From Neisseria leonii (GTDB lineage Bacteria > Pseudomonadota > Gammaproteobacteria > Burkholderiales > Neisseriaceae), in contig NZ_CP145606.1 in assembly GCF_028776105.2 (NCBI RefSeq), forward strand, positions 2,108,001 to 2,172,000: a stretch of 64,000 bases of DNA, written 5' to 3'. The notes under the pieces are model-generated. The model saw only the letters and a list, made by a program, of their open reading frames with translations. It had not been told where the DNA came from and made no database searches. Shown here piece after piece: positions 10,276 to 18,049 of the stretch (position 1 is its first letter; the number at the start of each line of letters is the position of its first letter). The translations under genes and the position numbers were made by a program.

Positions 10276-10992
10276 ATGAAAGTGTATCAACTGGGTATCT
10301 TGTCTGTGGCGGCCGTATTCGGCCTCGCTGCCTGCGGCAGCGGTGGCGGCAGCGCACCCGCAACCACGTCCACCCCCTCTCAGACTGCGCCGTCAAAACC
10401 GGCGGTGCCGTCCACGCCGACGACTCCTGTGCCGCCTGCCGCCGGCGCGGTGTCCGGCAATTATCTGAAAAACGGTGCCGTGCAGCAGACGAACGGCAGC
10501 AGCCGTGATGTGTTGGTGGTGGACGGCAAAGAGATTGCGCTGGTCTCTCCGGGGGTTATTTCCGGTGGGTTTACCAATCTCAGCGGCAACGTAGTCAGCG
10601 GCAGCCATATGTCTTATGCCCGCTACGGTTCGGTGGCGGCCGACGGCACCCGTTACACTTTCGCCCAAGGCGCGCCGACTGCCGATATGCCGGCCAACGG
10701 CGTGGCGACGTATAACGGATTGGCGCTGCATATTCAGAACGGTCAGCAACCGAATACCAGAGGAACTTCCCGATTCACGGTCGATTTCGGCCAAAAAACC
10801 CTGAGCGGAACCATCAGCGGTGTCGGCACCGATGTGGACCTGCAAGGTGCCATCAGCGGCAATACCTTCCAAGGCACGCATAACGGCACTGCCGTCAGCG
10901 GCGGTTTCTACGGCCCGGGTGCGGCCGAACTGTCCGGCACATACCGCAACAGCGCGCAAGGCTTTGAAGGTGCGTTCGGCGCGGCAAAATAA
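10276..10992 (+). CDS. Surface lipoprotein with TbpB-type beta-barrel domain, probable Slam cargo
   Basis: Lipoprotein of 238 aa with signal peptide and lipobox LAAC (Cys at residue 20), then a Gly/Ser/Thr/Pro-rich tether (residues 21-57) and a C-terminal barrel rich in Gly and alternating polar residues. Its end, SGGFYGPGAAELSGTY plus a terminal EGAFGAAK, is the hallmark of the C-terminal barrel shared by NHBA, TbpB and related neisserial surface lipoproteins. AAAGGAG lies 9 bases before ATG. The next gene is a Slam exporter, which known systems use to place such lipoproteins on the cell surface. The ligand (iron carrier, haem protein, host factor) cannot be read from the sequence, and I do not recognise this as any characterised member. 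Confidence 0.82.
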   Translation: MKVYQLGILSVAAVFGLAACGSGGGSAPATTSTPSQTAPSKPAVPSTPTTPVPPAAGAVSGNYLKNGAVQQTNGSSRDVLVVDGKEIALVSPGVISGGFTNLSGNVVSGSHMSYARYGSVAADGTRYTFAQGAPTADMPANGVATYNGLALHIQNGQQPNTRGTSRFTVDFGQKTLSGTISGVGTDVDLQGAISGNTFQGTHNGTAVSGGFYGPGAAELSGTYRNSAQGFEGAFGAAK

Positions 10993-11014
10993 TCTGCGGA
11001 TTGGATGCCGTTCT

Positions 11015-11038
11015 GCCCCGTCTGCGGACGGGGCTTTT
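11015..11038 (+). terminator. Terminator between the lipoprotein gene and the Slam gene
   Basis: GCCCCGTC (11015-11022) and GACGGGGC (11027-11034) form a perfect 8-bp stem with loop TGCG, followed by TTTT. It lies 23 bases past the lipoprotein stop and 27 bases before the Slam start, so Slam is reached only by read-through or another promoter. Confidence 0.75.
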
Positions 11039-11064
11039 GTCTGCCTGAAAAGCGGAAGATGGAG

Positions 11065-12474
11065 ATGAAGTGTTTGTTGGTGATGGCCGGGTTGGTGCCT
11101 GCCGTTGCGGCCGCCGTGCCGGTGCAGGATACGCCTGCCGCATTCGATCTGGACAGCCGCCGTTTGGAGCAGTCTCTGGCCGCAGAAGCCGCGCCGGAAG
11201 AAAATGAGCCGGCAGCGCAGGTGCGCCATATGTCGTCCGCAGAGCTGGCGCGGCAGCCCGAACTGTTGGAGCGGGCCTTGGATTCGGCGGTGGCCGCACG
11301 CAATCTGGAAGCCGTCCGCCTGCTGCTGCCGCTTTACCGCGCGCAGCCGGAACATGATGTTCTGCTGGTGCGTTATGCACAGGCGGAGCTGGCGTTTTCA
11401 GACGGCCTCTACGGCGAAGCGGCGGCGCAATACCGCGCCATGATTGCCGCGCGGCCGGAGTTGACGCCGGTACGCCTGCGTTTGGCCGAGGCTTTGGCTG
11501 CCGATGCGCAGACGGAAGCAGCGCGCGATCAGCTGGACAAAGTGGCGGCCGATGCCGCGCTGCCGCCCGAGGCGGGACAGCGTGCGGACGTGCTGCGCGG
11601 CGAACTCGACAGGCTGTACCGCCTCCGTACCGATTTCGGCCTGCGCTATCTGCATGAAAACAACGTCAATCAGGCACCTGATGTGCGCGAAATTCCTTAT
11701 GGGAGCGGCACTCTGCGGCTGTCCGAACCCGAAAAAGCGCGCGGTTTCGCCTACCGCGCTTCGCTGGAAAAGGATTATGCCGCGGGCGGACGCTGGTCGT
11801 GGCGCGTGCAGGCGGGCACGTTCGGCAAGTTTTATTGGGACAACCGCCGCTACCGCGACGACAATCTGTCTGCCGGTGCGGGGGTGCAGTGGCGGAGCGG
11901 GCGGGGGGAATGGCAGCTGATGCCGTTTTACGAATACCGCCGTTTCGGCGGGCAGTCCTATTCGCGCGGCTACGGTGCGGCCATGGCGGGCAATTACCGT
12001 CCGGCACCGCGCTGGCAGGTTTTCGCCGCCGCCCGTGCGGGCAGGCGGGTGCACGATACGCGCCGGTATTTGGACGGCAGCCGCCTGTCGGCTTCGGCAA
12101 CCGTGCTGTACCGTGTTTCACCGCGGCAGTCCTGGTTCGCGGGTGCCGACCGGCAGCACGAAAATGCGCGCGATGCTTCGGAAGCCTACCGGCGCACGGG
12201 TTGGCGTATCGGCACTTTGCAGGAATGGCGCGGCGGTCTGTCGGTATGGGCGCAGGCTGCCTATGCCCGCCGCGAGTACCGTGCGCCGGACATATTCGCC
12301 GTCAGGCGTGCCGACAGCGAATACGAAATGCAGGTGTCGGCCTGGCACCGTTCGCTGCATCTTTACGGCCTGACCCCGCGCCTGACGGCAGTGTGGAACC
12401 GCAACCGCAGCAACCATTTTTTCTACCGCCGGGAAAACCGCCAACTGTTTATCGAGCTGAATAAAACGTTTTAG
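11065..12474 (+). CDS. Slam-family outer-membrane lipoprotein translocon (type XI secretion)
   Basis: Surface lipoprotein assembly modulator of 469 aa. It has a signal peptide (MKCLLVMAGLVPAVAAA), then a periplasmic helical TPR-like domain (about residues 50-190, ending in the DFGLRYLHENNVNQAP region). A C-terminal barrel (formerly DUF560) follows, with alternating aromatic strands such as LSAGAGVQW and LMPFYEYRRFGG and the terminal Phe expected of BAM-folded proteins. The start at 11065 is supported by GGAAG 6 bases upstream and by the signal peptide; ATG at 11005 would translate through the terminator. Family members move specific lipoproteins to the cell surface, here most likely the preceding gene product. 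An uptake sequence is embedded near 11400. Confidence 0.88.
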   Translation: MKCLLVMAGLVPAVAAAVPVQDTPAAFDLDSRRLEQSLAAEAAPEENEPAAQVRHMSSAELARQPELLERALDSAVAARNLEAVRLLLPLYRAQPEHDVLLVRYAQAELAFSDGLYGEAAAQYRAMIAARPELTPVRLRLAEALAADAQTEAARDQLDKVAADAALPPEAGQRADVLRGELDRLYRLRTDFGLRYLHENNVNQAPDVREIPYGSGTLRLSEPEKARGFAYRASLEKDYAAGGRWSWRVQAGTFGKFYWDNRRYRDDNLSAGAGVQWRSGRGEWQLMPFYEYRRFGGQSYSRGYGAAMAGNYRPAPRWQVFAAARAGRRVHDTRRYLDGSRLSASATVLYRVSPRQSWFAGADRQHENARDASEAYRRTGWRIGTLQEWRGGLSVWAQAAYARREYRAPDIFAVRRADSEYEMQVSAWHRSLHLYGLTPRLTAVWNRNRSNHFFYRRENRQLFIELNKTF

Positions 12475-12538
12475 CGGATGGCGCGTGGATACGGCGGTTG
12501 CGAAATTCCGTGCATCGGCAGCAGTTCGCGATTAGAAT

Positions 12539-12589
12539 AGGCCGTCTGAAAATACTGCCCCGAGGCGGCGTTTTCAGACGGCCTTTTTT
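12539..12589 (+). terminator. Inverted uptake-sequence terminator of the Slam gene
   Basis: AGGCCGTCTGAAAA pairs with TTTTCAGACGGCCT and is followed by TTTTTT, the clearest of the uptake-sequence terminators in this window. Confidence 0.85.
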
Positions 12590-12626
12590 GGACGGAAAAC
12601 AAACATAAGCGAAACAGGAACGCAAC

Positions 12627-14153
12627 ATGACGGTCATCAAACAGGAAGATTTCATTCAAAGCATTGCCGATGCTTTCCAATTTATCAGTTACTACCACCC
12701 GGTCGATTATATTCAGGCACTCTACAAGGCGTGGCAGAAAGAGGAAAACCCCGCCGCCAAAGATGCGATGACGCAGATTCTGGTCAACAGCCGTATGTGC
12801 GCCGAAGGCTGCCGCCCGATTTGCCAGGACACGGGCATTGCCACCGTGTTTCTGAAAGTGGGCATGAATGTACGCTGGGACGCGCAGATGAGCGTGGCCG
12901 AGATGGTCAATGAGGGCGTGCGCCGCGCCTATACCCACCCCGACAACGTGCTGCGCGCGTCGGTGCTGGCCGACCCGGCGGGTAAGCGGCAAAACACCAA
13001 AGACAACACCCCCGCCGTGATTCATATGGAAATCGTGGCGGGCGACAAAATCGAAGTGACCTGCGCGGCCAAAGGCGGCGGTTCGGAAAACAAATCCAAG
13101 CTGGCGATGCTCAATCCGTCCGACTCGATTGTCGATTGGGTGTTGAAAACCATTCCCACGATGGGCGCGGGCTGGTGTCCGCCGGGTATTTTGGGCATCG
13201 GCATCGGCGGCACGCCCGAAAAGGCCGCTCTGCTGGCCAAAGAAAGCCTGATGAGCCATGTCGATATTCACGAATTGCAGGAAAAAGCCGCGTCGGGTGC
13301 AGAATTGTCCGCGGTGGAAAAACTGCGTTTGGAGTTGTTTGAAAAAGTGAACGCGCTGGGTATCGGCGCGCAGGGTTTGGGCGGTTTGACCACCGTTTTG
13401 GACGTGAAAATCCTCGATTATCCGACCCACGCCGCGTCCAAGCCGGTTGCCATGATTCCCAACTGCGCGGCCACCCGCCATGTGGAATTTGAATTGGACG
13501 GTTCGGGGCCGGTGAATCTCGTGCCGCCGAGCCTCGACGACTGGCCGGACATCACTTACAACCCCGAAAACGGTATCCGCGTGAATGTGGACGAATTGAC
13601 CAAAGCCGATGTGGCGCAATGGAAAACGGGCGATGTACTGCTGCTGAACGGCAAAATCTACACCGGCCGCGATGCTGCCCACAAACGCATGGTCGATATG
13701 CTGGACAAGGGCGAAACACTGCCGGTGGATTTCCGCAATAAAATCATTTATTACGTCGGCCCCGTCGATCCCGTCCGCGACGAAGTGGTGGGTCCTGCCG
13801 GACCGACCACTGCCACGCGCATGGACAAATTCACCCGCCAGATGCTGGAACAGACCGGCCTGTTGGGCATGATCGGCAAATCCGAACGCGGCGCGGAAGC
13901 CTGCCGTGCGATTGCCGACAATCAGGCGGTTTACCTGATGGCGGTGGGCGGATCGGCCTATCTGGTTGCCAAGGCCATTAAAGAGGCCAAAGTAGTGGCG
14001 TTTGAAGACTTGGGCATGGAAGCGATTTACGAATTTGAGGTCAAAGATATGCCGGTTACCGTAGCGGTCGATTCAGACGGCCTTTCCGTACACGCCGTCG
14101 CGCCCAAACAATGGCAGGAAAAAATCGGCATCATTCCGATTGACCCCGCCTGA
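12627..14153 (+). CDS. fumA: Fumarate hydratase, class I (iron-sulfur)
   Basis: Interconverts fumarate and malate in the TCA cycle with an oxygen-sensitive 4Fe-4S cluster. The 508-aa protein carries both parts of the class I enzyme: the N-terminal cluster domain (CAEGCRPICQDTGIATVF, GGSENKSKLAML, NCAATRHVEFELDG) and the C-terminal swivelling domain (GPAGPTTATRMDKFTRQML, IGKSERGAEACRAIADN). Fused single-chain class I enzymes are variously called fumA or fumB. It stands alone downstream of the Slam terminator. An uptake sequence encodes DSDGLSVHA near the C-terminus. Confidence 0.95.
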   Translation: MTVIKQEDFIQSIADAFQFISYYHPVDYIQALYKAWQKEENPAAKDAMTQILVNSRMCAEGCRPICQDTGIATVFLKVGMNVRWDAQMSVAEMVNEGVRRAYTHPDNVLRASVLADPAGKRQNTKDNTPAVIHMEIVAGDKIEVTCAAKGGGSENKSKLAMLNPSDSIVDWVLKTIPTMGAGWCPPGILGIGIGGTPEKAALLAKESLMSHVDIHELQEKAASGAELSAVEKLRLELFEKVNALGIGAQGLGGLTTVLDVKILDYPTHAASKPVAMIPNCAATRHVEFELDGSGPVNLVPPSLDDWPDITYNPENGIRVNVDELTKADVAQWKTGDVLLLNGKIYTGRDAAHKRMVDMLDKGETLPVDFRNKIIYYVGPVDPVRDEVVGPAGPTTATRMDKFTRQMLEQTGLLGMIGKSERGAEACRAIADNQAVYLMAVGGSAYLVAKAIKEAKVVAFEDLGMEAIYEFEVKDMPVTVAVDSDGLSVHAVAPKQWQEKIGIIPIDPA

Positions 14154-14230
14154 ATCATGCACGGATAAACCCGCTGCGTGAAGCAGAACCGCCGCCAAAC
14201 CGGCGGTTTTGTCTGCCGCCGCCGGAAGGT

Positions 14231-14276
14231 GTTTCAGACGGCCTTTGTCGCGTCTGCAGGAAGGCCGTCTGAAAAC
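14231..14276 (+). terminator. Inverted uptake-sequence terminator of the fumarase gene
   Basis: GTTTCAGACGGCCTTT and AAGGCCGTCTGAAAAC face each other 78 bases past the fumarase stop, giving a stem of about 14 bp. Confidence 0.65.
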
Positions 14277-14303
14277 TCAGGTTTGCCGGATTTTGCATTC
14301 AAA

Positions 14304-14384
14304 GTAGGTCGGATTCTCGAATCCGACAAACATCAAAAATCCGAAAACATCAAAAGGCGGCCAAGTCGGATTCCGGAATCCGAC
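14304..14384 (+). repeat. Two REP-like palindromes
   Basis: 14304-14327 is a full GTAG-headed copy with arms TCGGATTC/GAATCCGA. 14361-14384 has the same arms round CG, giving an uninterrupted palindrome, but its head has decayed to CCAA. Confidence 0.75.
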
Positions 14385-14536
14385 TGACAATCAGCATCGG
14401 GGTATTAGCGGAATTTCCCCGAATACGGCAAGCAATTGCCGCTGCTGCTGCATCATTTGCCGGGCGATGAGCAAATCCGATACGATAAATACCATGCCGT
14501 CATTTGCTGTATTCCGCTGTCCGACTTGGGGCAGAC

Positions 14537-14560
14537 GTAGGCCGGATTCTCGAATCCGAC
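14537..14560 (+). repeat. REP-like palindrome
   Basis: GTAG head followed by arms CCGGATTC/GAATCCGA, one base off perfect pairing. Confidence 0.75.
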
Positions 14561-14906
14561 AATACTCAAGATTTGGCAAACGTACTGTACCGGCATACGA
14601 GAAAAGAATATGCACTTGCCGATAGGGCACGGCTTCAATGGCCGGGTGTCATTCTCAACCAGCGTGCCCTTTCCGGTGAAATGAAAACGGCAGCGGATTT
14701 GGTGCCATACCTTAACGCGCCTGCTGCCAAGCGGCACAGCACGGACGCTGGCGGTTCGGCAGGAGGCGGTCGGTGTGCGGGTCGGGCGGTTCAGACGGCC
14801 TTCGGCGAAGGCTCCCTGCGCCATGCGGCATGTGTGCGTCCGAAATGCCGGAGTCCGGAGGCAGCGTGCCGGTATGTGTCCCGACGGTGGCAATATGGCG
14901 GCCACT

Positions 14907-14930
14907 GTCGGATTCAAGAATCCGGCCTGC
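14907..14930 (-). repeat. REP-like palindrome
   Basis: Minus-oriented copy with arms TCGGATTC/GAATCCGG and the head reading GCAG on the minus strand. It lies 68 bases before gpsA. Confidence 0.7.
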
Positions 14931-14998
14931 CCGGACAGGAACTTGCTTCTGCCGCCCGCTTGCTTTAAAGTTCAGCCAAAATGACCGGAGAGGGCGAT

Positions 14999-15988
14999 AT
15001 GAAGATTAGCGTGATCGGTGCGGGCGCGTGGGGAACCGCGCTGGCGATCCACTTTGCGCTGCACGGCCACCAAGTGGCGATGTGGGCGCGCAACCGCGAA
15101 CAGTTGGCCGCCATGCAGGCCGAGCGCGAAAACAAGCGTTATTTCCCCGGTTTCGCATTGCCGGACAATCTGACGGCGCATACCGAACTGGCCGATGCCT
15201 TGGACGGCAGCGGTTTGGTATTGGTGGTAACGTCGGTGGCCGGTTTGCGCGACAGCGTGGAACAGATAAAATCCGCCGGTTTCGGCCACCTGCCGGTTCT
15301 GACCGCCTGCAAAGGCTTTGAGCTGGATACCGGTTTGCTGACGTTTCAGGTGGTGCAGGAAGTCTTGCCCGACAACGACAAAATCGGCGTGCTCTCCGGC
15401 CCCAGCTTTGCGCAGGAATTGGCCAAACAGCTGCCGTGTGCGGTGGTACTGGCCTCGCAAAACGAAGCGTGGATCAGCGGCTTGGTGCGCCAGCTGAATA
15501 CGCCCGTGATGCGCCTGTATGCCAACACAGACATCATCGGCGTGGCCGTCGGCGGCGCGGTGAAAAACGTCATGGCGATTGCCACCGGCCTTTCAGACGG
15601 CCTCGAATACGGTCTGAATGCCCGTGCGGCACTGGTAACACGCGGTTTGGCCGAAATTACCCGTCTGGCCGTGGCGATGGGTGCGCAGCAGAAAACCATG
15701 ATGGGCCTGGCAGGCATGGGCGATTTAATCCTGACCTGTACCGGCGCACTTTCGCGCAACCGCAAAGTCGGATTGGGCCTGGCTTCGGGCAAGCCGCTGC
15801 ATCAGGTGCTGACCGAAATCGGCCATGTGGCCGAAGGCGTGCCGACCATCGACGAAGTTTTCGACGCGGCCTGCCGTTATCAAATCGATATGCCGATTAC
15901 CCAGATGCTGTACGAATTGGTACGCAACGAATTGTCGGCCAAAGATGTGGTCGAGCGCCTGATGGAGCGCGAGGCCAAGTCGGAATAA
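14999..15988 (+). CDS. gpsA: Glycerol-3-phosphate dehydrogenase [NAD(P)+]
   Basis: Reduces dihydroxyacetone phosphate to sn-glycerol 3-phosphate, the backbone for phospholipids; cytoplasmic. The 329-aa protein starts with the Rossmann motif VIGAGAWGTALA and contains the family segments CKGFELDTG, LSGPSFAQELA, VGGAVKNVMAIATG and GLAGMGDLILTCTG. The start at 14999 is set by GGAGAGG 5 bases upstream; an ATG 18 bases earlier overlaps that site. An uptake sequence in the coding region encodes GLSDGLEYG, right after the catalytic-lysine segment. It is followed 37 bases later by a coiled-coil gene and zapA. Confidence 0.96.
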   Translation: MKISVIGAGAWGTALAIHFALHGHQVAMWARNREQLAAMQAERENKRYFPGFALPDNLTAHTELADALDGSGLVLVVTSVAGLRDSVEQIKSAGFGHLPVLTACKGFELDTGLLTFQVVQEVLPDNDKIGVLSGPSFAQELAKQLPCAVVLASQNEAWISGLVRQLNTPVMRLYANTDIIGVAVGGAVKNVMAIATGLSDGLEYGLNARAALVTRGLAEITRLAVAMGAQQKTMMGLAGMGDLILTCTGALSRNRKVGLGLASGKPLHQVLTEIGHVAEGVPTIDEVFDAACRYQIDMPITQMLYELVRNELSAKDVVERLMEREAKSE

Positions 15989-16025
15989 AACAGAATCAAA
16001 CACAATTAACACAAGGTTATTTCAG

Positions 16026-16457
16026 ATGTATCCGCAAGACACAAGCGGGCAGCAGATTCCCGCTGTCGAAACTTTTGATCCGCAGGCTGCCGTTCAGACG
16101 GCCGGTGAAGACGATCAGGTTTTAACTGCCGCGCTGGAACGGTTGGAAAACGGTATCGGCCGTTTGGCCGAAAAAATGGCCGCATTGCAGGAGCAGTATC
16201 GAAAATTACAGGAGGAAAAAGAAGAAATCGAGCTGGAAAACCTGATGCTCAAAGACGAGGCATCAGAACAAGAGCAACGCCACCGGCAAACTGTAACCGA
16301 ATTGAACGAAGCGCTGAAAGTTCAAGTCAGCCAGCTGCGCGACGATATGCAGAAACGCCTCGACGATCTGACTGCCGAAAACGTCCGCTACCGCCGTGCG
16401 CTGGAAAACGGAGCGGACGGCATCGAACGCCTGCTGGCCGATTGGGGCGGGGCGTAA
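16026..16457 (+). CDS. Coiled-coil protein upstream of zapA
   Basis: Protein of 143 aa that is almost wholly helical: residues about 35-125 show heptads rich in Glu, Leu, Lys and Gln (for example EEKEEIELENLML and RQTVTELNEALKVQV). There is no signal peptide or membrane segment. It sits between gpsA and zapA with 46 bases before zapA, a position where many proteobacteria keep a small coiled-coil division protein of the ZapB or TIGR02449 kind. A role beside ZapA in Z-ring organisation is an inference from position and coiled coil only. Confidence 0.75.
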   Translation: MYPQDTSGQQIPAVETFDPQAAVQTAGEDDQVLTAALERLENGIGRLAEKMAALQEQYRKLQEEKEEIELENLMLKDEASEQEQRHRQTVTELNEALKVQVSQLRDDMQKRLDDLTAENVRYRRALENGADGIERLLADWGGA

Positions 16458-16503
16458 CGCGCAGTCCGGCCCACCCGTTCAGACGGCCTGTGAAAGATAA
16501 GAG

Positions 16504-16797
16504 ATGACGACAGAACATGTGCCGGTCCGACTGCTCGGCCGCAGCTTTACCATCGGTGCGCCGCAGAGCGAGACCGCGCGGCTGGCCGATGCGGTAGCGC
16601 GTTTGAATGAAAAAGCCGCCGCCGTGCGTGCCAGCGGCCGTGTGTTGGACAACGAACAGATCATTGTGATGGCGGCACTCAATGTGGTGCACGACCTGTT
16701 GCGCGATTTGCATGCAGCGGATTTGGCAAACGCCAAAACAGCGCGTAAAATAGCGCAATTGGCAAAACTGTGCGACAAAACCTTGTCGCAGCCGTAA
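16504..16797 (+). CDS. zapA: Cell division protein ZapA
   Basis: Small FtsZ-bundling protein of 97 aa that stabilises the Z-ring. It starts with the globular-head segment VPVRLLGRSFTIGAP, which is typical of the family, continues with ETARLADAVARLNEKAAAVRASG, and ends in a coiled-coil tail (EQIIVMAALNVVHDLL). It lies immediately upstream of 6S RNA, the arrangement seen in most proteobacteria. Confidence 0.92.
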   Translation: MTTEHVPVRLLGRSFTIGAPQSETARLADAVARLNEKAAAVRASGRVLDNEQIIVMAALNVVHDLLRDLHAADLANAKTARKIAQLAKLCDKTLSQP

Positions 16798-16804
16798 CGT
16801 TTTA

Positions 16805-16984
16805 TTCCCTGCGGTGTCCGTGAAGGCATACATTCCTTTGAACCAATAAGTTCGCTTCAGGTTGCCGGGAGTTTGCAGTGGGCGAGCGTGTTCCGTTCGG
16901 AATGTACCCGAAACTGCCCGAGGCAGCCGCCTTGTCTGACAAGGTTCAAGCGGATTGAGCCGAAGCGCCACCTGCGGGGAACCC
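16805..16984 (+). ncRNA. ssrS: 6S RNA
   Basis: Regulatory RNA of about 180 nt that mimics an open promoter and sequesters sigma-70 RNA polymerase. The ends pair (CCCTGCGGTG near 16807 with CACCTGCGGGG near 16970), the long irregular helix is interrupted by a central bubble, and segments such as CCTTTGAACCAATAAG and AAGGTTCAAG match the betaproteobacterial 6S pattern. Position downstream of zapA agrees. Exact ends are estimated. Unlike enterobacteria, the formyltetrahydrofolate cyclo-ligase gene is not adjacent; it lies at 58 kb. Confidence 0.88.
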
Positions 16985-16990
16985 TTTCCA

Positions 16991-17017
16991 AACGCCCTGA
17001 CTGCGGGGCGTTTTTTG
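16991..17017 (+). terminator. Terminator downstream of 6S RNA
   Basis: AACGCCC and GGGGCGTT form the stem, followed by TTTTTT, directly after the 3' end of the 6S RNA. Confidence 0.8.
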
Positions 17018-17098
17018 CTGCACGGCCGTTTTGTCTGCGGGCACATGGTGCCGGTGCAACAATTTTACCGCTGCGAGTGAATAAAGCGGGCGGCAACA

Positions 17099-17127
17099 TT
17101 GACAAATCGGACGGGAGTCTCTAAAAT
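17099..17127 (+). promoter_or_regulatory. Promoter of rplM-rpsI
   Basis: A consensus TTGACA at 17099-17104 and TAAAAT at 17122-17127 are separated by exactly 17 bases, 37 bases before the rplM start. Confidence 0.8.
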
Positions 17128-17163
17128 CGGCAGCTTTCTATATATTTGTTTGGACTACTCCAT

Positions 17164-17595
17164 ATGAAAACCTTTTCAGCCAAGCCGCACGAGGTTAAGC
17201 GCGAATGGTTTGTAATCGATGCGGAAGACAAAGTTCTGGGTCGCGTTGCAGCCGAAGTTGCCAGCCGCCTGCGCGGCAAACACAAGCCCGAATACACTCC
17301 CCACGTTGATACCGGCGACTACATCATTGTCGTCAATGCCGACAAGCTGCGTGTAACCGGTGCCAAACTTGAAGACAAAAAATACTACCGCCACTCGGGC
17401 TTTCCGGGCGGTATTTACGAGCGTACATTCCGCGAAATGCAGGAGAAATTTCCCGGCCGCGCGCTGGAAAAAGCCGTAAAAGGTATGCTGCCGAAAGGTC
17501 CTTTGGGCTACGCCATGATCAAAAAACTGAAAGTGTATGCCGGTGCGGAACACCAACACGCCGCCCAGCAGCCCAAAGTTTTGGAATTGAAATAA
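17164..17595 (+). CDS. rplM: 50S ribosomal protein L13
   Basis: Large-subunit assembly protein of 143 aa. It begins [20 protein letters not shown] and carries the family segments [34 protein letters not shown] and HSGFPGG. ATG at 17164 gives the standard N-terminus; an in-frame ATG 18 bases earlier would add an unusual extension. It is co-transcribed with rpsI 15 bases downstream, the near-universal arrangement. Confidence 0.98.
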   Translation: MKTFSAKPHEVKREWFVIDAEDKVLGRVAAEVASRLRGKHKPEYTPHVDTGDYIIVVNADKLRVTGAKLEDKKYYRHSGFPGGIYERTFREMQEKFPGRALEKAVKGMLPKGPLGYAMIKKLKVYAGAEHQHAAQQPKVLELK

Positions 17596-17610
17596 TAAGG
17601 ACACGAATAA

Positions 17611-18003
17611 ATGAACGGTAAATACTACTACGGCACAGGCCGCCGCAAAAGTTCAGTTGCCCGCGTGTTCCTGCAAAAAGGCACCGGTCAAATCATTGTC
17701 AACGGCCGTCCCGTTGATGAGTTCTTCGCACGCGAAACCAGCCGAATGGTGGTTCGTCAACCTTTGGTTCTGACTGAAAATGCCGAGGCTTTCGATATTA
17801 AAGTCAACGTAACCGGCGGTGGCGAAACCGGCCAATCGGGCGCTATCCGCCACGGTATTACCCGTGCGCTGATTGATTATGATGCAGCCTTGAAATCCGC
17901 ACTGTCGCAAGCCGGCTTTGTTACCCGCGATGCCCGTGAAGTTGAGCGTAAAAAACCGGGTCTGCGCAAAGCACGCCGCGCCAAACAGTTCTCGAAACGT
18001 TAA
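17611..18003 (+). CDS. rpsI: 30S ribosomal protein S9
   Basis: Small-subunit protein of 130 aa whose basic tail reaches the P-site tRNA; here it ends [10 protein letters not shown]. Family motifs include [30 protein letters not shown] and [23 protein letters not shown] lies upstream of the ATG. It is the second gene of the rplM operon and is followed by a strong terminator. Confidence 0.98.
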   Translation: MNGKYYYGTGRRKSSVARVFLQKGTGQIIVNGRPVDEFFARETSRMVVRQPLVLTENAEAFDIKVNVTGGGETGQSGAIRHGITRALIDYDAALKSALSQAGFVTRDAREVERKKPGLRKARRAKQFSKR

Positions 18004-18020
18004 TCTGTTACTATGGATAT

Positions 18021-18049
18021 ACACCCCGCTTTGTGCGGGGTGTTTTTTT
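18021..18049 (+). terminator. Terminator of rplM-rpsI
   Basis: ACACCCCGC and GCGGGGTGT form a 9-bp stem round TTTGT, followed by seven T residues. Confidence 0.92.

Larger units (their letters stand above)
14154..14998. other. 845-bp gene-free, repeat-rich interval
   Basis: Four REP-like palindromes, an uptake-sequence terminator and single uptake sequences are spread through this interval. Open frames of about 150 codons exist on both strands (14504-14968 plus, 14453-14917 minus) but run through the palindromes and uptake sequences and resemble no family I know. A decayed gene in 14580-14780 cannot be excluded. Confidence 0.6.

Noticed and set aside
11005..11064. Upstream ATG at 11005 as the start of the Slam gene
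   Set aside because: It would translate through a clear terminator, has no ribosome site, and would bury the signal peptide behind a Cys-rich extension.
14504..14968. 154-codon frame upstream of gpsA and its minus-strand counterpart
   Set aside because: Both run through REP palindromes and uptake sequences, have no family resemblance, and are best explained as chance frames.
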